From NCBI GenBank assembly GCA_951213105.1, contig OX578137.1:61578736-61642735 (forward strand): a stretch of 64,000 bases of DNA. The letters are read 5' to 3'. The translations under genes and the position numbers were made by a program. Shown here piece by piece: positions 46,565-57,453 of the stretch. How positions within the stretch are numbered: the first letter of the stretch is position 1; each line of letters opens with the position of its first letter. The notes beneath the pieces were generated by a model that was given only the letters and a program-made list of their open reading frames with translations, did not search any database and was not told where the DNA came from. This DNA comes from Amaurobius ferox. Its lineage: Eukaryota > Arthropoda > Arachnida > Araneae > Amaurobiidae.

Positions 46565-47123
46565 CGAGGAACGAGCTAGATCTGCGAGTATGATCGTAAT
46601 AATATTACCGCATAATATTACACATGAAAAGTGAACAAATTTCACAATAGTGAGTACTTTTTACGAATTTTATGTGATTTTTTAATAAATTTATTTCAAA
46701 AATATGCAATATCTCGAGAACGGTTCATGCTAGCATTCTAAAGTTTATATCAATCGTTTTCCAATGAAAAATTACATGAGAAGTGATTATTTAAGTAACT
46801 ATAAAGAATGTTTTCAGTTTTTGATGATTTTTTCAAATTTTTATTTCAAAATTTAGGTGGGTTCTGAACATTCGATTGAGTGTAAAAACGGTTTCCAGTA
46901 ATCACTGATTGTGATTTTTGTACCAAATGTTGTTCGAATCACTTCATTCGTTCGTGAGATATCGTCTCCACAGGCTCACTGATAAACACATACACATGCA
47001 CACAGACACATTCACACACACATACATACACATTCACACACATATACATACACATGCACACAGGCACACACACACACATACACACACATATATACACATA
47101 CACACAGACGCACACACACACAG

Positions 47124-47162
<39 letters not shown>

Positions 47163-47291
47163 CATCACCTCAAAGACGTCTGATTCGTGTTCAGGGATGC
47201 TTGAAACGTACTCTCCTATCGAAAACTGGAATTCGAATATTCGACCCCGTCTCAATACTTTCCTTGTACATTGTATGTATATAAGGAAAGT
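46565..47291 (-). mobile_element. Family A1 element, 3' truncated, next to the Tc1 end
   Basis: On the minus strand it starts at 47291 with ACTTTCCTTATATACATACA, passes GACGGGGTCGAATATTCGAA, a GA/CA microsatellite (about 46984-47160) and TCGAGAACGGTTCATGC (plus strand 46713). It breaks off near 46565, 30 bp from the Tc1-like terminus. ORFs at 46918-47316 and 46939-47303 only read the microsatellite. Confidence 0.8.
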
Positions 47292-47696
47292 AACAAGCGT
47301 CAAAAATGAGCACTAAACAAAATCCATAGCACAATTATCTAAACTTTAGTAATATATAGAATGGCAAAATATTACTATATTTTAAAATTCCATAGATTAA
47401 TTCTCAGAATCAGCTCAAGCCATTTCTATTATTTTTTAAGGAAAATTGAATTGCTATAAAAATATACGCCTAACCTAACATGATATGAAGTAAACATTTG
47501 ATGGGAAGATCACAACAGGTCAACCACACAATAAAAAAAAGTCCTAGCTGAGATCATCCCATATTTAGTATCATTAGTCACTTGATAACCAAAACCGATT
47601 ATTACATTAGAAAAATTAGCAATCAATTGCAAGTTGACAACAAAATAACAATTTTACATTAGAAGAGTAATCAATAGCAAGTTAAACAGAACTTAC

Positions 47697-47813
47697 ACTT
47701 TGCAGGAAGTTTATAACCGCCAGTGATTTTTGCTTCGCCTGTACGGCAACCATTTAAAGTCATACATTCAGCTAAAAGATTTGGCCCAGCAGCTCTATGA
47801 ATAAATCCACCCA
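47697..47813 (-). CDS. MACROD1: MACROD1/2-like macrodomain protein, exon B
   Basis: The acceptor TTGCTTAG is followed by codons reading [16 protein letters not shown], then [20 protein letters not shown] and PAK, ending with one base before the donor GTAAGT. This is the IHRAAG...C-TG-AKIT-GY-LPAKY block that identifies MACROD1/2. The family has GGGGVDG before IHRAAG, and its Asp takes part in catalysis in human MACROD1. Here the aligned residue is Gly (GGT in place of GAT), while the following His is kept. Length 117 bp, phases 2 and 1, matching exons A and C. Confidence 0.88.
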
Positions 47814-48277
47814 CTAAGCAAAAAAAGAAACAATAAATAAATAAAGCAAATGTATAATTAGAAAAGCAATTACCACACATTGTAATAATAATTTTCTCAT
47901 ATGGATTAATTTGGATTGCTAAATCATTTTCATGTTTCTATTTTTAGGACATTTTGAAAGATTAAGGAAAACTTCAAAGGAGTTTGCTGAATTTAGTAAA
48001 ACATTTAGCAGTTGATTCAAACTTAACTTACTCTAACCATAACTTAACAATGTTTTATTTGTTTCTGAATTATTCCTCTCTGCAAAGCAGTATCGAATCA
48101 TTTTTAAGTTTCTTGCAACTTTAAAGCACTTTTAAAAATCAAGATAATTTTTTGAGAACGAGTTTTTACTTATCGACAAAAATAACAACTGACACGCACT
48201 TTAATATATAAGGAGAGAGCAAGATTTTTTTTAGGTAAAAATGAGGTGCATCATTCTGCTGTGGCGTTGCCAACTCT

Positions 48278-48410
48278 TGCGTCACTCTCTGTTACGAGAA
48301 ACATCCCGATTATACCTTCGGGCCCGAATAATTCTCTTGGTCTAACGGCATATGTGAGGGATCAGTAAGCTCTTGGTTCCGAGTTTCAACCCATCCCCTA
48401 CCAACGCAGA
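48278..48410 (+). repeat. SINE-like repeat, copy 1
   Basis: TTGCGTCACTCTCTGTTACG starts a segment of about 130 bp that recurs at 49003-49135. It holds a tRNA A-box-like TTGGTCTAACGGC and, about 40 bases on, a B-box-like CCGAGTTTCAACCC. A tRNA-derived SINE is the best guess. The alternative is the paired ends of a small retroelement. Confidence 0.5.
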
Positions 48411-48713
48411 ACAACGACCCCTCCCCGACCCTCCCAATGATGACCACAGATGAAAAACCTAACGGCGAAACTCTCTATGTGGTTCAGTGGATTTTAAATT
48501 GATCCTCACCTGTTCGGTTACACGACTCTACACATTCAATCATAGACACAGATAGGCCTAAATAAAAGTTTATTCTCCGACGGCAGGCACATTACATAAA
48601 ATGGTTGGACTTGACATGATGATTTTACATCCAGATTCCATTGCTTCAATTGTCTCAATTGCTGCTGCCTCACTTCTCCTTCTTATCTGTCTGAGACGTC
48701 ACGACAGCGCCAC

Positions 48714-48728
48714 CTGCCTTTGGGTTAC
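48714..48728 (-). promoter_or_regulatory. CTCF-like motif (AGGTGGCGC type)
   Basis: On the minus strand it reads GGCAGGTGGCGCTGTC, close to the AGGTGGCGC form of the CTCF core. A weaker relative, GTAGGTGGCG, is at about 12813. Function is inferred only. Confidence 0.35.
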
Positions 48729-49002
48729 AAACAAACAAATATGCAAATTTCTCTCACAAAACGAGCTTGCAACCATCTTTCTCCAATGTACGTCGACAAT
48801 CTCAACGCCTCATTCCTCTCACACGAGATGGTAGTACCACAAATGAAGCACACTTCCATTCCTCCTGGATGATTATGACTGACGACACTCAACCACGCGC
48901 TTGCAGTACGACACGCTCCACTATTCGGGTGTCCCCATCGAGGTGGGTGTCCCCCTCCACACCGAAATTCGACTGAGCGCTCTCCAAGGGTGTGGTGGGA
49001 CC

Positions 49003-49135
49003 AGGTGTTGCGTCACTCTCTGCTACAAAAGATATCCCCGATTACACCTTTGGGTCCTAAGAAATCTTTTACCTAACGGTATAGCGTCTGAACAGTAACC
49101 TCTTGGTTTCGAATTCAAACCTATGCCCCCTAAAG
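49003..49135 (+). repeat. SINE-like repeat, copy 2
   Basis: It matches 48278-48410 in order: TTGCGTCACTCTCTGCTAC, CCCGATTACACCTTTGGGTC, CCTAACGGTATAGCGTCTGA, TTGGTTTCGAATTCAAACC. The 725-bp spacing and same orientation could reflect two insertions or one composite element. Confidence 0.5.
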
Positions 49136-50577
49136 GGGATTAGTGACACCAGCACTGCTAAGGGATGCTTTTGTAGAGAAATTTCTAAGCGAAACTTCCA
49201 TATTTACATAACATGACAGAAAAATTATAAAAACCTAGCACATATATCCTGTTAATACCACTGAGATTAAAACTTTGCTCTATGACTTGACTCCCTGTGT
49301 TTCAATGGTCAAAGTTATGAGCCCATTATAGTCACATATTAGTCCTTATTCTAGAATCAATCGATATAAAGAAAATCTGAATAAAGTAATTAAAACGTTT
49401 TAACTCTAAGAAATATCTTTAAAATATATTATTAGATAATCTTTACTTAAAGTTTAGTTAGAATTTTTTTTCTTTTCAATCAATTCGAATATTTCAGATC
49501 AGTCATGGCTTAAAATAAAAATTGCTTTTATCAGTGATCACCTAGTGACTGATATAGAAGTTAGAAGAGAATAATTAAATCCAAGTACTTATAGGGTATT
49601 TTGTAAAATATCAAGCACTTTTAAGGATATTTTTCAAGGACCCTGATAAATTAAATAAATATCAAGCATTTTTCAATGATTCAAAAAACCCAGTCTTACT
49701 AAAGCCATTAATAAGGATTGCTCTGTCTAAGAATGTTATTATAGTTTACATTGTAAAACATTAAACAGCTCAAATTTAATTATAAAAATATCTCTTTGAA
49801 TGATTGGAAGGTAAGTTGGATAAAAAGTAGAGTTACGTTAGACTTTCAATTACCCGGGGGTCACATTATCTGGTATACTAAAAATGTTATTTATTTTTTA
49901 AGAATGTAGAAATACTTTTTCATCCAACTACATATTATTAGGGAAATACTAGAAAATAAAAATGACAAAATTGTGAACACACAGATTTTAGAAATTCTGG
50001 AAATCCCCACTTGATGACATGATTACAAATTTTTAGGTATACATATTAGAGCAAGCGTTCAGAACACAATTAGTTCAATGCTTACCCTTGACACAAGAGC
50101 ATCATATAAAATGTTTTTATGTCATAGTGTGAAATTCCCATCAGATTGCGTTTTAGTCTTGTAATAGATAAATGCTTTGCTAGTTTAATGTTTTTTATAT
50201 TCTTATTCACGTCTATAAATAAGAGCGTTTTTATTACAAAAACATGAAATAAATATAAAAAAGGGGAGGGGGGGCATCAATGAAGTTGTTAATGAAGTTG
50301 TTGGTGAACAAATTATGTGTGATATTTAAAAAAAAAAGTTGATTGAGTTTGCCAAATTTTCTGATAGTGCAAGTGGCATGTCTAGGCAAAAAATATGAAA
50401 TTACGTCAATGTATGATGATTTGAGCAAAATGATGTTATTATAGCTTAATCAGCAAAGAGCTGGGGGAATTCCAAACACTGAGAGCCTAATTTCTAACTT
50501 TGTGGATGCTCCTATTTACATATTCCGTGATTATAAAAAAGCTATTTTAGATTCAAAATCAAAGAAGTAGAACTCAC

Positions 50578-50697
50578 CTCCTCCACTAGCCTCTAATAAA
50601 TGATTGCCAGCATTTACTATAGTATCTATTTCAAGTGATGTAATATCACCAACAAATATGGATACCTTTTTATTTAAATCTGTATTCTTTGAATACT
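50578..50697 (-). CDS. MACROD1: MACROD1/2-like macrodomain protein, exon A (first recognised)
   Basis: After the acceptor TTTGTCTTTCAG it reads YSKNTDLNKKVSIFVGDITS, LEIDTIVNAGNHLLEASGG and one base before the donor GTGAGT. This is the first half of the macro fold: the GDIT motif that holds the adenine end, and the IVNAAN segment, here NAGN. Two residues of the Gly-rich loop of the family are missing at the junction with exon B. Exons upstream, coding the N-terminal part and the start codon, were not found in 50698-64000. Confidence 0.85.
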
Positions 50698-51029
50698 CTG
50701 AAAGACAAATTTATAATTATTAAAAAGCTTGAATTGATATCAATATCAAAATCTGCTTTTAATAATAAAGTATTAAACACAGCAATTGATCAAATGAAAA
50801 CTTTTAAAATATTTTATCTTAGTGCCAAGTACTTACTCATAATCAAGCAATGTTTAGCACAACCTCTAGCCTTAGAAATAGTTGAATAGTAACTTATTAC
50901 TCAGAAAAAGTGACTTTTTTCAAAATAAATTTGTTTCAATAAAAACGAGTTTGTAAGCAGACTTGCATATTTCTATTTCAGGTATTCAGTTGGATTATTT
51001 TAGTTTACTACCTGAGTCTCCATCATTGG

Positions 51030-52100
51030 CGTTCGCAAATTCCAAGAGCTCGTTGAGTGAGCTCCTTTATCCCACGTACTATGAAGGTATTATATGTTAG
51101 TTGAGGTTCTTCCCCCTTTGTTCACTAATATTCACCAATCGCTGAAGCTCACTCTTTGCCCCCGCCCAATTTATACTTCATCAGTGTACATGTCCTTGCC
51201 CGTCATTATCAATATCACAACAATTAGATACAGCTGAAATACTTGATTTGCGGGTCTATGTACCATCTCACTGAATATTATGCTGAACGAAACTTCCACA
51301 GCATGCACTTTTAAAATTTTTCGATTTCCAATTTTAGAAACTTCAAATACCAAGGTGATTTCCTTGGTATTTGAAGTTTCTAAAATTTTTTCATTATCAA
51401 TATCACAACAATTAGATACAGCTGAAATACTTGATTTGCGGGTCTATGTACCATCTCACTGAATATTATGCTGAACGAAACTTCCACAGCATGCACTTTT
51501 AAAATTTTTCGATTTCCAATTTTAGAAACTTCAAATACCAAGGTGATTTCCTTGGTATTTGAAGTTTCTAAAATTTTTTCATTATCAATATCACAACAAT
51601 TAGATACTACTGAAATACTTGATTTGCGGGTCTATGTACCATCTCACTGAATATTATGCTGAACGAAACTTCCACAGTATACACTTTTAAAATTTTTCGA
51701 TTTCCAATTTTATAAACTTCAAATACCAAGGTGATTTCCAAAGATTGTTCAAAAATTATATCTGCTTGTTGTAAGATTTTTTTTTAATTTCTGCATTTTA
51801 ATTTTGAGTGAGCTCCGTCATCTCACCTACTATTTAAGTATAATATGCTAATTGAGGTTCTTTCCCTTGTGTTCACGAACACTCAACAACCACTGAAGCT
51901 CACTTCCCAAGCACTTTCCCCTCGTCCCATGTTCGAATCTTCATCGCTGCACATGCCCGTCCTTGTCATTATCAATACCACAACAATTAGCTGGAGATAC
52001 TTGATTAGTGAATCTATGTAGCGTTTTACTGAATTATTATGGTGAATGGAACTACCACAGTATGCACTTTTTAAATTTCTCTATTTTTAATTCTAGAAGC
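51030..52100 (-). repeat. Duplicated gag-tail region with a 188-bp tandem repeat
   Basis: A unit of 188 bp starts at 51203, 51391 and 51579 (TCATTATCAATATCACAACA), the third copy incomplete. The first two contain perfect inverted arms AGAAACTTCAAATACCAAGG and CCTTGGTATTTGAAGTTTCT with a 6-base loop. Diverged versions of the same segment and its flank (GAGTGAGCTCC) follow at about 51800-52160, continuous with the gag remnant. Minus-strand reading gives ITLVFEVSKIGNRKILKVHA, matching the gag tail ITLAIEASRIKNRE. The twin ORFs at 51280-51462 and 51468-51650 are repeat readings. Confidence 0.85.
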
Positions 52101-52647
52101 TTCAATTGCCAAGGTGATTTATAAAGTGTTTTCAAAACTTAAATCTGCTTGTTGTAAGATTTCTTTCCTTAATTTTTGCATCTCGAAGTCTACGAATAAA
52201 TTGAGCGTGTAGCATTAAATTTAAGACACTTTTATATTCAATTGTATCACAGCTTTTAAATGCAGCTCTATTAGAAAACTCTCCTAAAAATGTAACACAG
52301 CTAGATATAGACTCGCTTGATTTTTTAATAAAAATTTATGTTGTTCTGTCAAAACATTGGTTCTTGGAGATAAATTTTCTTGAAGTACAAGCATTAAATC
52401 TTCATAAGATTTCATAGCTAGTAAATCTGGAGTACTGAAACTATATAAAAAATCATTGTGTTTAAATCCGAGGCAATTTATTAAAATGGGAACTTTCTTC
52501 TTTAATTGCTTTACTGGTGCCGACAAAACCTTTAATTCTGAAAAAATTCTCCATTCTTTGCCTATACAACTTGAAAGTTTCCACAGATTTATCCAATGAT
52601 TCAAATGTGAGTGACTGGGACTGAAGAACATTTTGAACGTGTTTCAT
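52100..52647 (-). pseudogene. Ty3/gypsy-type gag remnant
   Basis: On the minus strand one frame starts LTFESLDKSVETFKLYRQRM ENFF. After a frameshift it reads KKVPILINCLGFKHNDFLYS, LAMKSYEDLMLVLQENLSPR and VLTEQHKFLLKNQ. Further frames give ISSCVTFLGEFSNRAAF, LMLHAQFIRRLRDAKI and EILQQADLSFEN. This order is that of Ty3/gypsy retrotransposon Gag of arthropods (K02A2.6-like polyproteins). No zinc knuckle, protease or reverse transcriptase follows. Several frameshifts and stops are present. Confidence 0.75.
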
Positions 52648-52781
52648 TTCTGGAATACTTTGAGTTCCTTCGATAAGTTGTAAAATAAATTCAAAGTTCT
52701 TGTTAACTCATTTATTTTGGTCATTTTTCTTCACCAAATTGCTATGTCTGGAGATGGTACAGATGAGTCTATTGCAATATG

Positions 52782-53646
52782 CAGGGTGTCCCAAAAACAT
52801 TGACCTCGACTTTTTGCGTAAGAATAGGTACAGAAGTTTATGAAATCGATAAAAATTTTCAGGGGATTAAATTTGAAGAAATACAGAATTTAAATTTTTA
52901 TACAGCCCCGTACAAAAACATTTCCCAATGAGTAAAATGTGCTCCATACACTAATAAGGTGATGCATAAAATTTCAACATGGTATCATAAAAAGTCACAG
53001 AGATATGTTTAAACAAAATTGTTGAGGGATTAATCACAAATTGAAATGTGAATGTTTACATCAAGAGTGCAAATGACGCAACGCAGAAATGCGTTGTAGA
53101 CAAATAATATTTGCCTCTTATCTTTAATGGATCTTTGGCACGGATGGAAAACATTTTGAACAAGTTTTGTAATCTTTGTGTAAAGTTATTATTCCTACAC
53201 TGTGTAGATACTTTTGTACCAATAAATAACAAAATTATTATTTATTTATGTAATCATTGTTTTCTTTCGTAATGTGTGTATGACCCCTGAAACGCGATCT
53301 GCCGACATGATTTTTTCCCTCTGAGAACCCATGTCGATGCATCGAAAAGTGGTTTAAGTCAGCATTTTTGTCTTTTCATATCTCTGGGACTTTTTATGAT
53401 AAAATGCTGAAATTTTGTACATCACCTTATTAGTGTATGGCGCATTTTACTCATTGGAAATGTTTCGTATGGGGGCCGTATAAAAATTTAAATTTTGTAC
53501 TTCTTAAAATTTAATTCCCTTAAAAATTTTAATCGATTTCATAAAATTCTGTACCTTTTTTCGCGTAACTTTGTAATTTATTATATATGTCTAAGATCAA
53601 TATTTAAGGAATAAAAGCCGAGGTTAATGTTTTGTGGGACACCCTG
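52782..53646. mobile_element. MITE/foldback element with long terminal inverted repeats
   Basis: The left end CAGGGTGTCCCAAAAACATT GACC matches the inverted right end (plus strand GGTTAATGTTTTGTGGGACACCCTG). The arms stay complementary for more than 200 bp, sharing for example AATGAGTAAAATGYGC and CACTAATAAGGTGATG. The middle of about 300 bp has no ORF. Flanks are TAT-G on the left and TATA on the right, consistent with a TA target. CAGGGTGTCCC ends are widespread in arthropod MITEs. Confidence 0.88.
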
Positions 53647-54198
53647 TATACATACTTTATTGCTATTTACATGGTACCGAATTTATGGTGTTCTAACAGC
53701 ACTCGTGCATTCTTTCATCTGAATGACAACAGAAGAGTGTGATTGCTAGCATCAATAATATAACGTAACAAATACGTACCAGCATTAATGAGTGGCCCCT
53801 CTTTCTTTTGTTAAGTTTTTCGCCTTCTTTCTTCCCGCACACGAATCTTATGAAATTTAAATATTTTCTATGTAAATACGTTGATATTTTAAAATAAAGT
53901 CCAAATTTTTGGCCCTTTTCCCTTTTATTTGTATATCAGTCGGTAACAAATCGCTTGAGTGGTCAAACACACATTTAGCTTCTCTGGTTGCTAAGTTACA
54001 ACTGCTGGAATAACACGATACACAGTAATTTTTTATCTTACCTCGTGTTCAGCCACATTTCCCTTTTAAGAACATCACCCCTCATAACACATCTTGGCCT
54101 AAGACTTAATGTATCTGCTGTTTCCTCCCGATTATTAACACTAAATTACAATCATTCAAAATTTCACCATTTTCCTCACACCCGATCCACCAGCATGG
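53647..54198. other. Intergenic, no gene seen
   Basis: No coding similarity. The ORF at 53988-54317 runs into the retroposon insert and is not convincing. Confidence 0.5.
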
Positions 54199-54212
54199 CC
54201 CCCATATCATGT

Positions 54213-54423
54213 TGGATGTTGGAAACCCAGACCACACGACAGACCCGAAGGTTTACTGTAGCTAAGTGTGTGGCCGGGAACTTTATTTTTGATTCAAGAA
54301 ATTACAACACATATTAAAATTGAATCACAACACAATAAGTTACAACAAGACAAGCAAAGACAAGATACGGAGGGCGACGAACAAAAAATACACAAGCAAA
54401 GACAGAAAGGGGGACAGAAAGGA
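54213..54423 (-). mobile_element. 211-bp retroposon insert with 14-bp target duplication
   Basis: CCCCCATATCATGT occurs at 54199-54212 and 54424-54437. The insert carries GGAAACCCAGACCACACGAC and AGACCCGAAGG near its left edge, the longest example of the end seen at 28687 and 41028. On the minus strand this edge is the 3' end. The other side is an A-rich, purine-rich stretch with no further similarity in the window. Confidence 0.6.
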
Positions 54424-54437
54424 CCCCCATATCATGT

Positions 54438-55737
54438 GTGATGAAAAATGTATTCTACATCAAAAAGCTGGAAAATCTAATTTAAGGTTTGATTATAAAG
54501 TCAGTATATAACATAATGTACAAATTTTGGGAATGACAACTTTCTTACAGTAACCTTAAAATTATGATTAATATTTTGAAAATACTAATTTATCCCTAAC
54601 TATATATGCACTGCAATATAAAGGTTCACTTAGTGGACAAATTAAACATAAAAAATTAAAAATACATCTTACTGCAAGATTTCTGAAGAGAATGAACGTT
54701 TCTGGAATGCTTGGACCATGGAAGTATATTTTTCAAAGTTACATATTTTGATTTACAAGCATATTGTGACCTTTTCTCTTTTAGACTTGAATTCAAGAAC
54801 TTGGCTATAAAAAAGAAACAAACAGGAATAAGATCGAATTTGATAAAGAAACAATTTAACAAAATTAATGTTTTAATAATGACAAAAAATATATTTGAAA
54901 TTTCTTGTAAAGAATATAAATTACTTTATTACTGTCAAATCTGAAGAAATTATATGGATTAAGGAGGCTCAATCTCTTTTTAAGCTCCCAGGAGCTGTAG
55001 AATGTTAGTAAATATATGCAGCAATATTTATGTTAGCAGATGCTTTGCATGTTTTTACCAGAAGGCAATGATAAATATTTGTTAACTTGTGGATGCCCAT
55101 GAATAATTCTGGTAAATTGTTTGTGCTGTATCCTAAAACATTTAAATGTACTGAAATCATCCCTCAGAAACTATTCAGGAGGGATTATAACACCTGGTTA
55201 CTAATCAGACCTCAACAGTTTCTTCCTCCCTTACCATTGAGGAGGGATTAAACACCTGAAGAAAGGAATTTCTTTGTTTGTCCCCACCTGAGGGAGACAA
55301 ATTCTACTGGCCTCTGGAGATCAAATCCACACTGCAAATTGTATTGATGATTTATTGCTTTAACCAGTTAACTTCGTATATTATTATTTCTATCATTATT
55401 ATTTTTAAATTAATGTTAAAGAAGAAAATTATTATTTTCTTTTATATAGGTCTAAGTAAGCAACTATATAACTAATTTTGTCATGGAACATAAGAATGTT
55501 TTATTTTTCAAAAATGTTTTATAATTTAATTCCATTGTTTTCCGTTTTTATATAAGAATAACATCTGAGTTTTATTTTACCAAAGTGTTTAAATGCAATT
55601 TAATTTTATCATTTTTCATATGAAAAGGAACAATATATGTGTTTACTTTAAAGGAAAACAGGTATATCTCAGCTTTTGAGTGATTATTAAGCTGTACTAC
55701 GTACACTTATAGAAATTACATCATTTACCTAGTATAT
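54438..55737. other. Intergenic, no gene seen
   Basis: AT-rich. A GAGGGATTA-AACACCTG-type phrase occurs twice at about 55182-55260. Nothing else can be assigned. Confidence 0.5.
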
Positions 55738-57453
55738 CCCACACAGCACATTACATCCAGATTCCATCGAGATTACATCCAATAGATGTAATTTGGATGC
55801 TCCAAAACATATCCGAAATCCTGTGGTTGACGTGTATTGACGTCTAATGGATATCCAAATGTTACTCTAGATACCATCTATGGATATCCATTGGATAGCC
55901 ATCTGGACGTAAAATGGATGTACAATAGACTTATACTGGATCATCCATATTACATCTACTGCGCATCCAGGTTTTTTTTCAGATTGACATCTAATGGATA
56001 TCTATATGGAAGTTGCAATGGGCGTGAACTGGATCCAGATTTATACATCCATATTATTGGATTATATATTTTATATTTAGTCTAATGTATTCTTAAAAAG
56101 TAGACCTTAAAAATGACCTTAAAAGACCTTAAAAATGATAGAAATATTTTAACATAGCAGAATTATTTTGTAAACACAATTATTTCGCTACTACTAATTT
56201 CTTTTAATATCCACCTGGATTCGAAACCGCAAGGTGCGGTGTGTGTGTTGAAGGAAACCTACTCCTTTATCCACTATGCGATATTTGAAGCATCCTTTGA
56301 TAATAATATAACATAATATTTTATGAATTTAGTATGGAATATTGCTGGATTTAATAAATTGAAATTATTTTTATTTTCTAAGATATCGGAATACGAATTA
56401 GGGCTAGTTGGAAAACATAAATGCTCAGATAATTATTTTTTGCATAATACTTTATATAAATTTAAATACTATATACTTAGATTTTCTTCTTTTCAGCTCT
56501 TAATTAAGTATATAGTATTTAAATTTATATACATTTAAATACTATATACTTAGGTTTTCTTCTCATCAGCCTAAGTTTCATTTTTAGAAGTATTGCAATA
56601 GCAGTTACTTGGTTATTATTTAAATGACGCCACTGCAGATGTTTGTAACATATGTGGATGTAATGACAAAAATATGTATTTATATTGCCTCCATATTAAG
56701 ACAATATAAAATACTAAAAATATCTAAAAGTTACAATAAATTTCAGTTACAGTATAGTAAAATTGCTAATTTGATTATCATTTTGATTTATATATAAGCA
56801 AGTTTAAACTTATAAAAAAAATAGGTATGGGATTCAACATGACATTAATAGTTATTCTGTAAATTTTAGAATACAAAATATAAAACAAACAGATTCAACT
56901 TGAAAAACAAAATTACAACACAAATTACGACGGCCATGATGCCAAGGCAAAGAGTCAAATGCAGCGCACAGTGATTTCATTTTATTATTATTAATATTAT
57001 TATTATTATTTTGCGCAGCTCGATTATGCTGAACACAGGATTGATCCATTTTCCATCCATGATCGATGTAACATGTAGCCCTTCTAGTTTCATGCATCGT
57101 CCATATTACGTCGTCTATGGATGCGCAAAGGCAGTCAAATCTGGTTCATCCAGAACATGTATTTTAAAGAGAGGTAAATTAGACGAACACAGGATTTGTC
57201 CATTTCTCGTCCATGGTGGATGTAATGTGGACTAGATCGTTCATAACATCCATATTGACGAAAAATAGACCAATATTGTGTTCATCATCCAGAACATGTA
57301 ATTTTTTAACATAATATAGACATGAACTTTGGATGATCCAAATTACGTTACTTATAGATAAGATATCTGTTGGATGTATCTTTTTATGCGGGGACGTGTT
57401 GTGTATCAATGGGATGTAATCTGGATATAATTTGGATATCTGTACTGTGTGGG
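55738..57453. mobile_element. TIR element with TSD TATAT and an ATCCA-rich interior
   Basis: The ends CCCACACAGCACATTACATC (55738) and, inverted, CCCACACAGTACAGATATCC (57453) match over the first 13 bases with one difference. TATAT flanks both sides (55733-55737 and 57454-57458). Inside each end are dozens of GGATGTA/TACATCC and TGGATATCC words in both orientations. In the middle, a 19-bp segment (TTTAAATACTATATACTTA) occurs at 56461, inverted at 56505-56523 and again direct at 56534. No transposase is present, so it is non-autonomous. Confidence 0.78.

Larger units (their letters stand above)
42804..47696 (-). other. Intron between exons B and C of the macrodomain gene, 4.9 kb
   Basis: The donor GTAAGT is at 47696-47691 and the acceptor AG at 42805-42804. 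The intron has taken up an A1 element, a Tc1-like element and a truncated inverted A1 element. Other parts are AT-rich without signals. Confidence 0.75.
47814..50577 (-). other. Intron between exons A and B of the macrodomain gene
   Basis: The donor GTGAGT is at 50577-50572 and the acceptor at 47815-47814. It contains the SINE-like repeat pair at about 48278-49135 and a CTCF-like site at 48714. The rest (about 49150-50570) is AT-rich and shows nothing else. Confidence 0.75.

Noticed and set aside
46918..47316. 132-codon ORF and overlapping minus ORFs
   Set aside because: Reading of the CA/GA microsatellite in an A1 element; low complexity, no gene.
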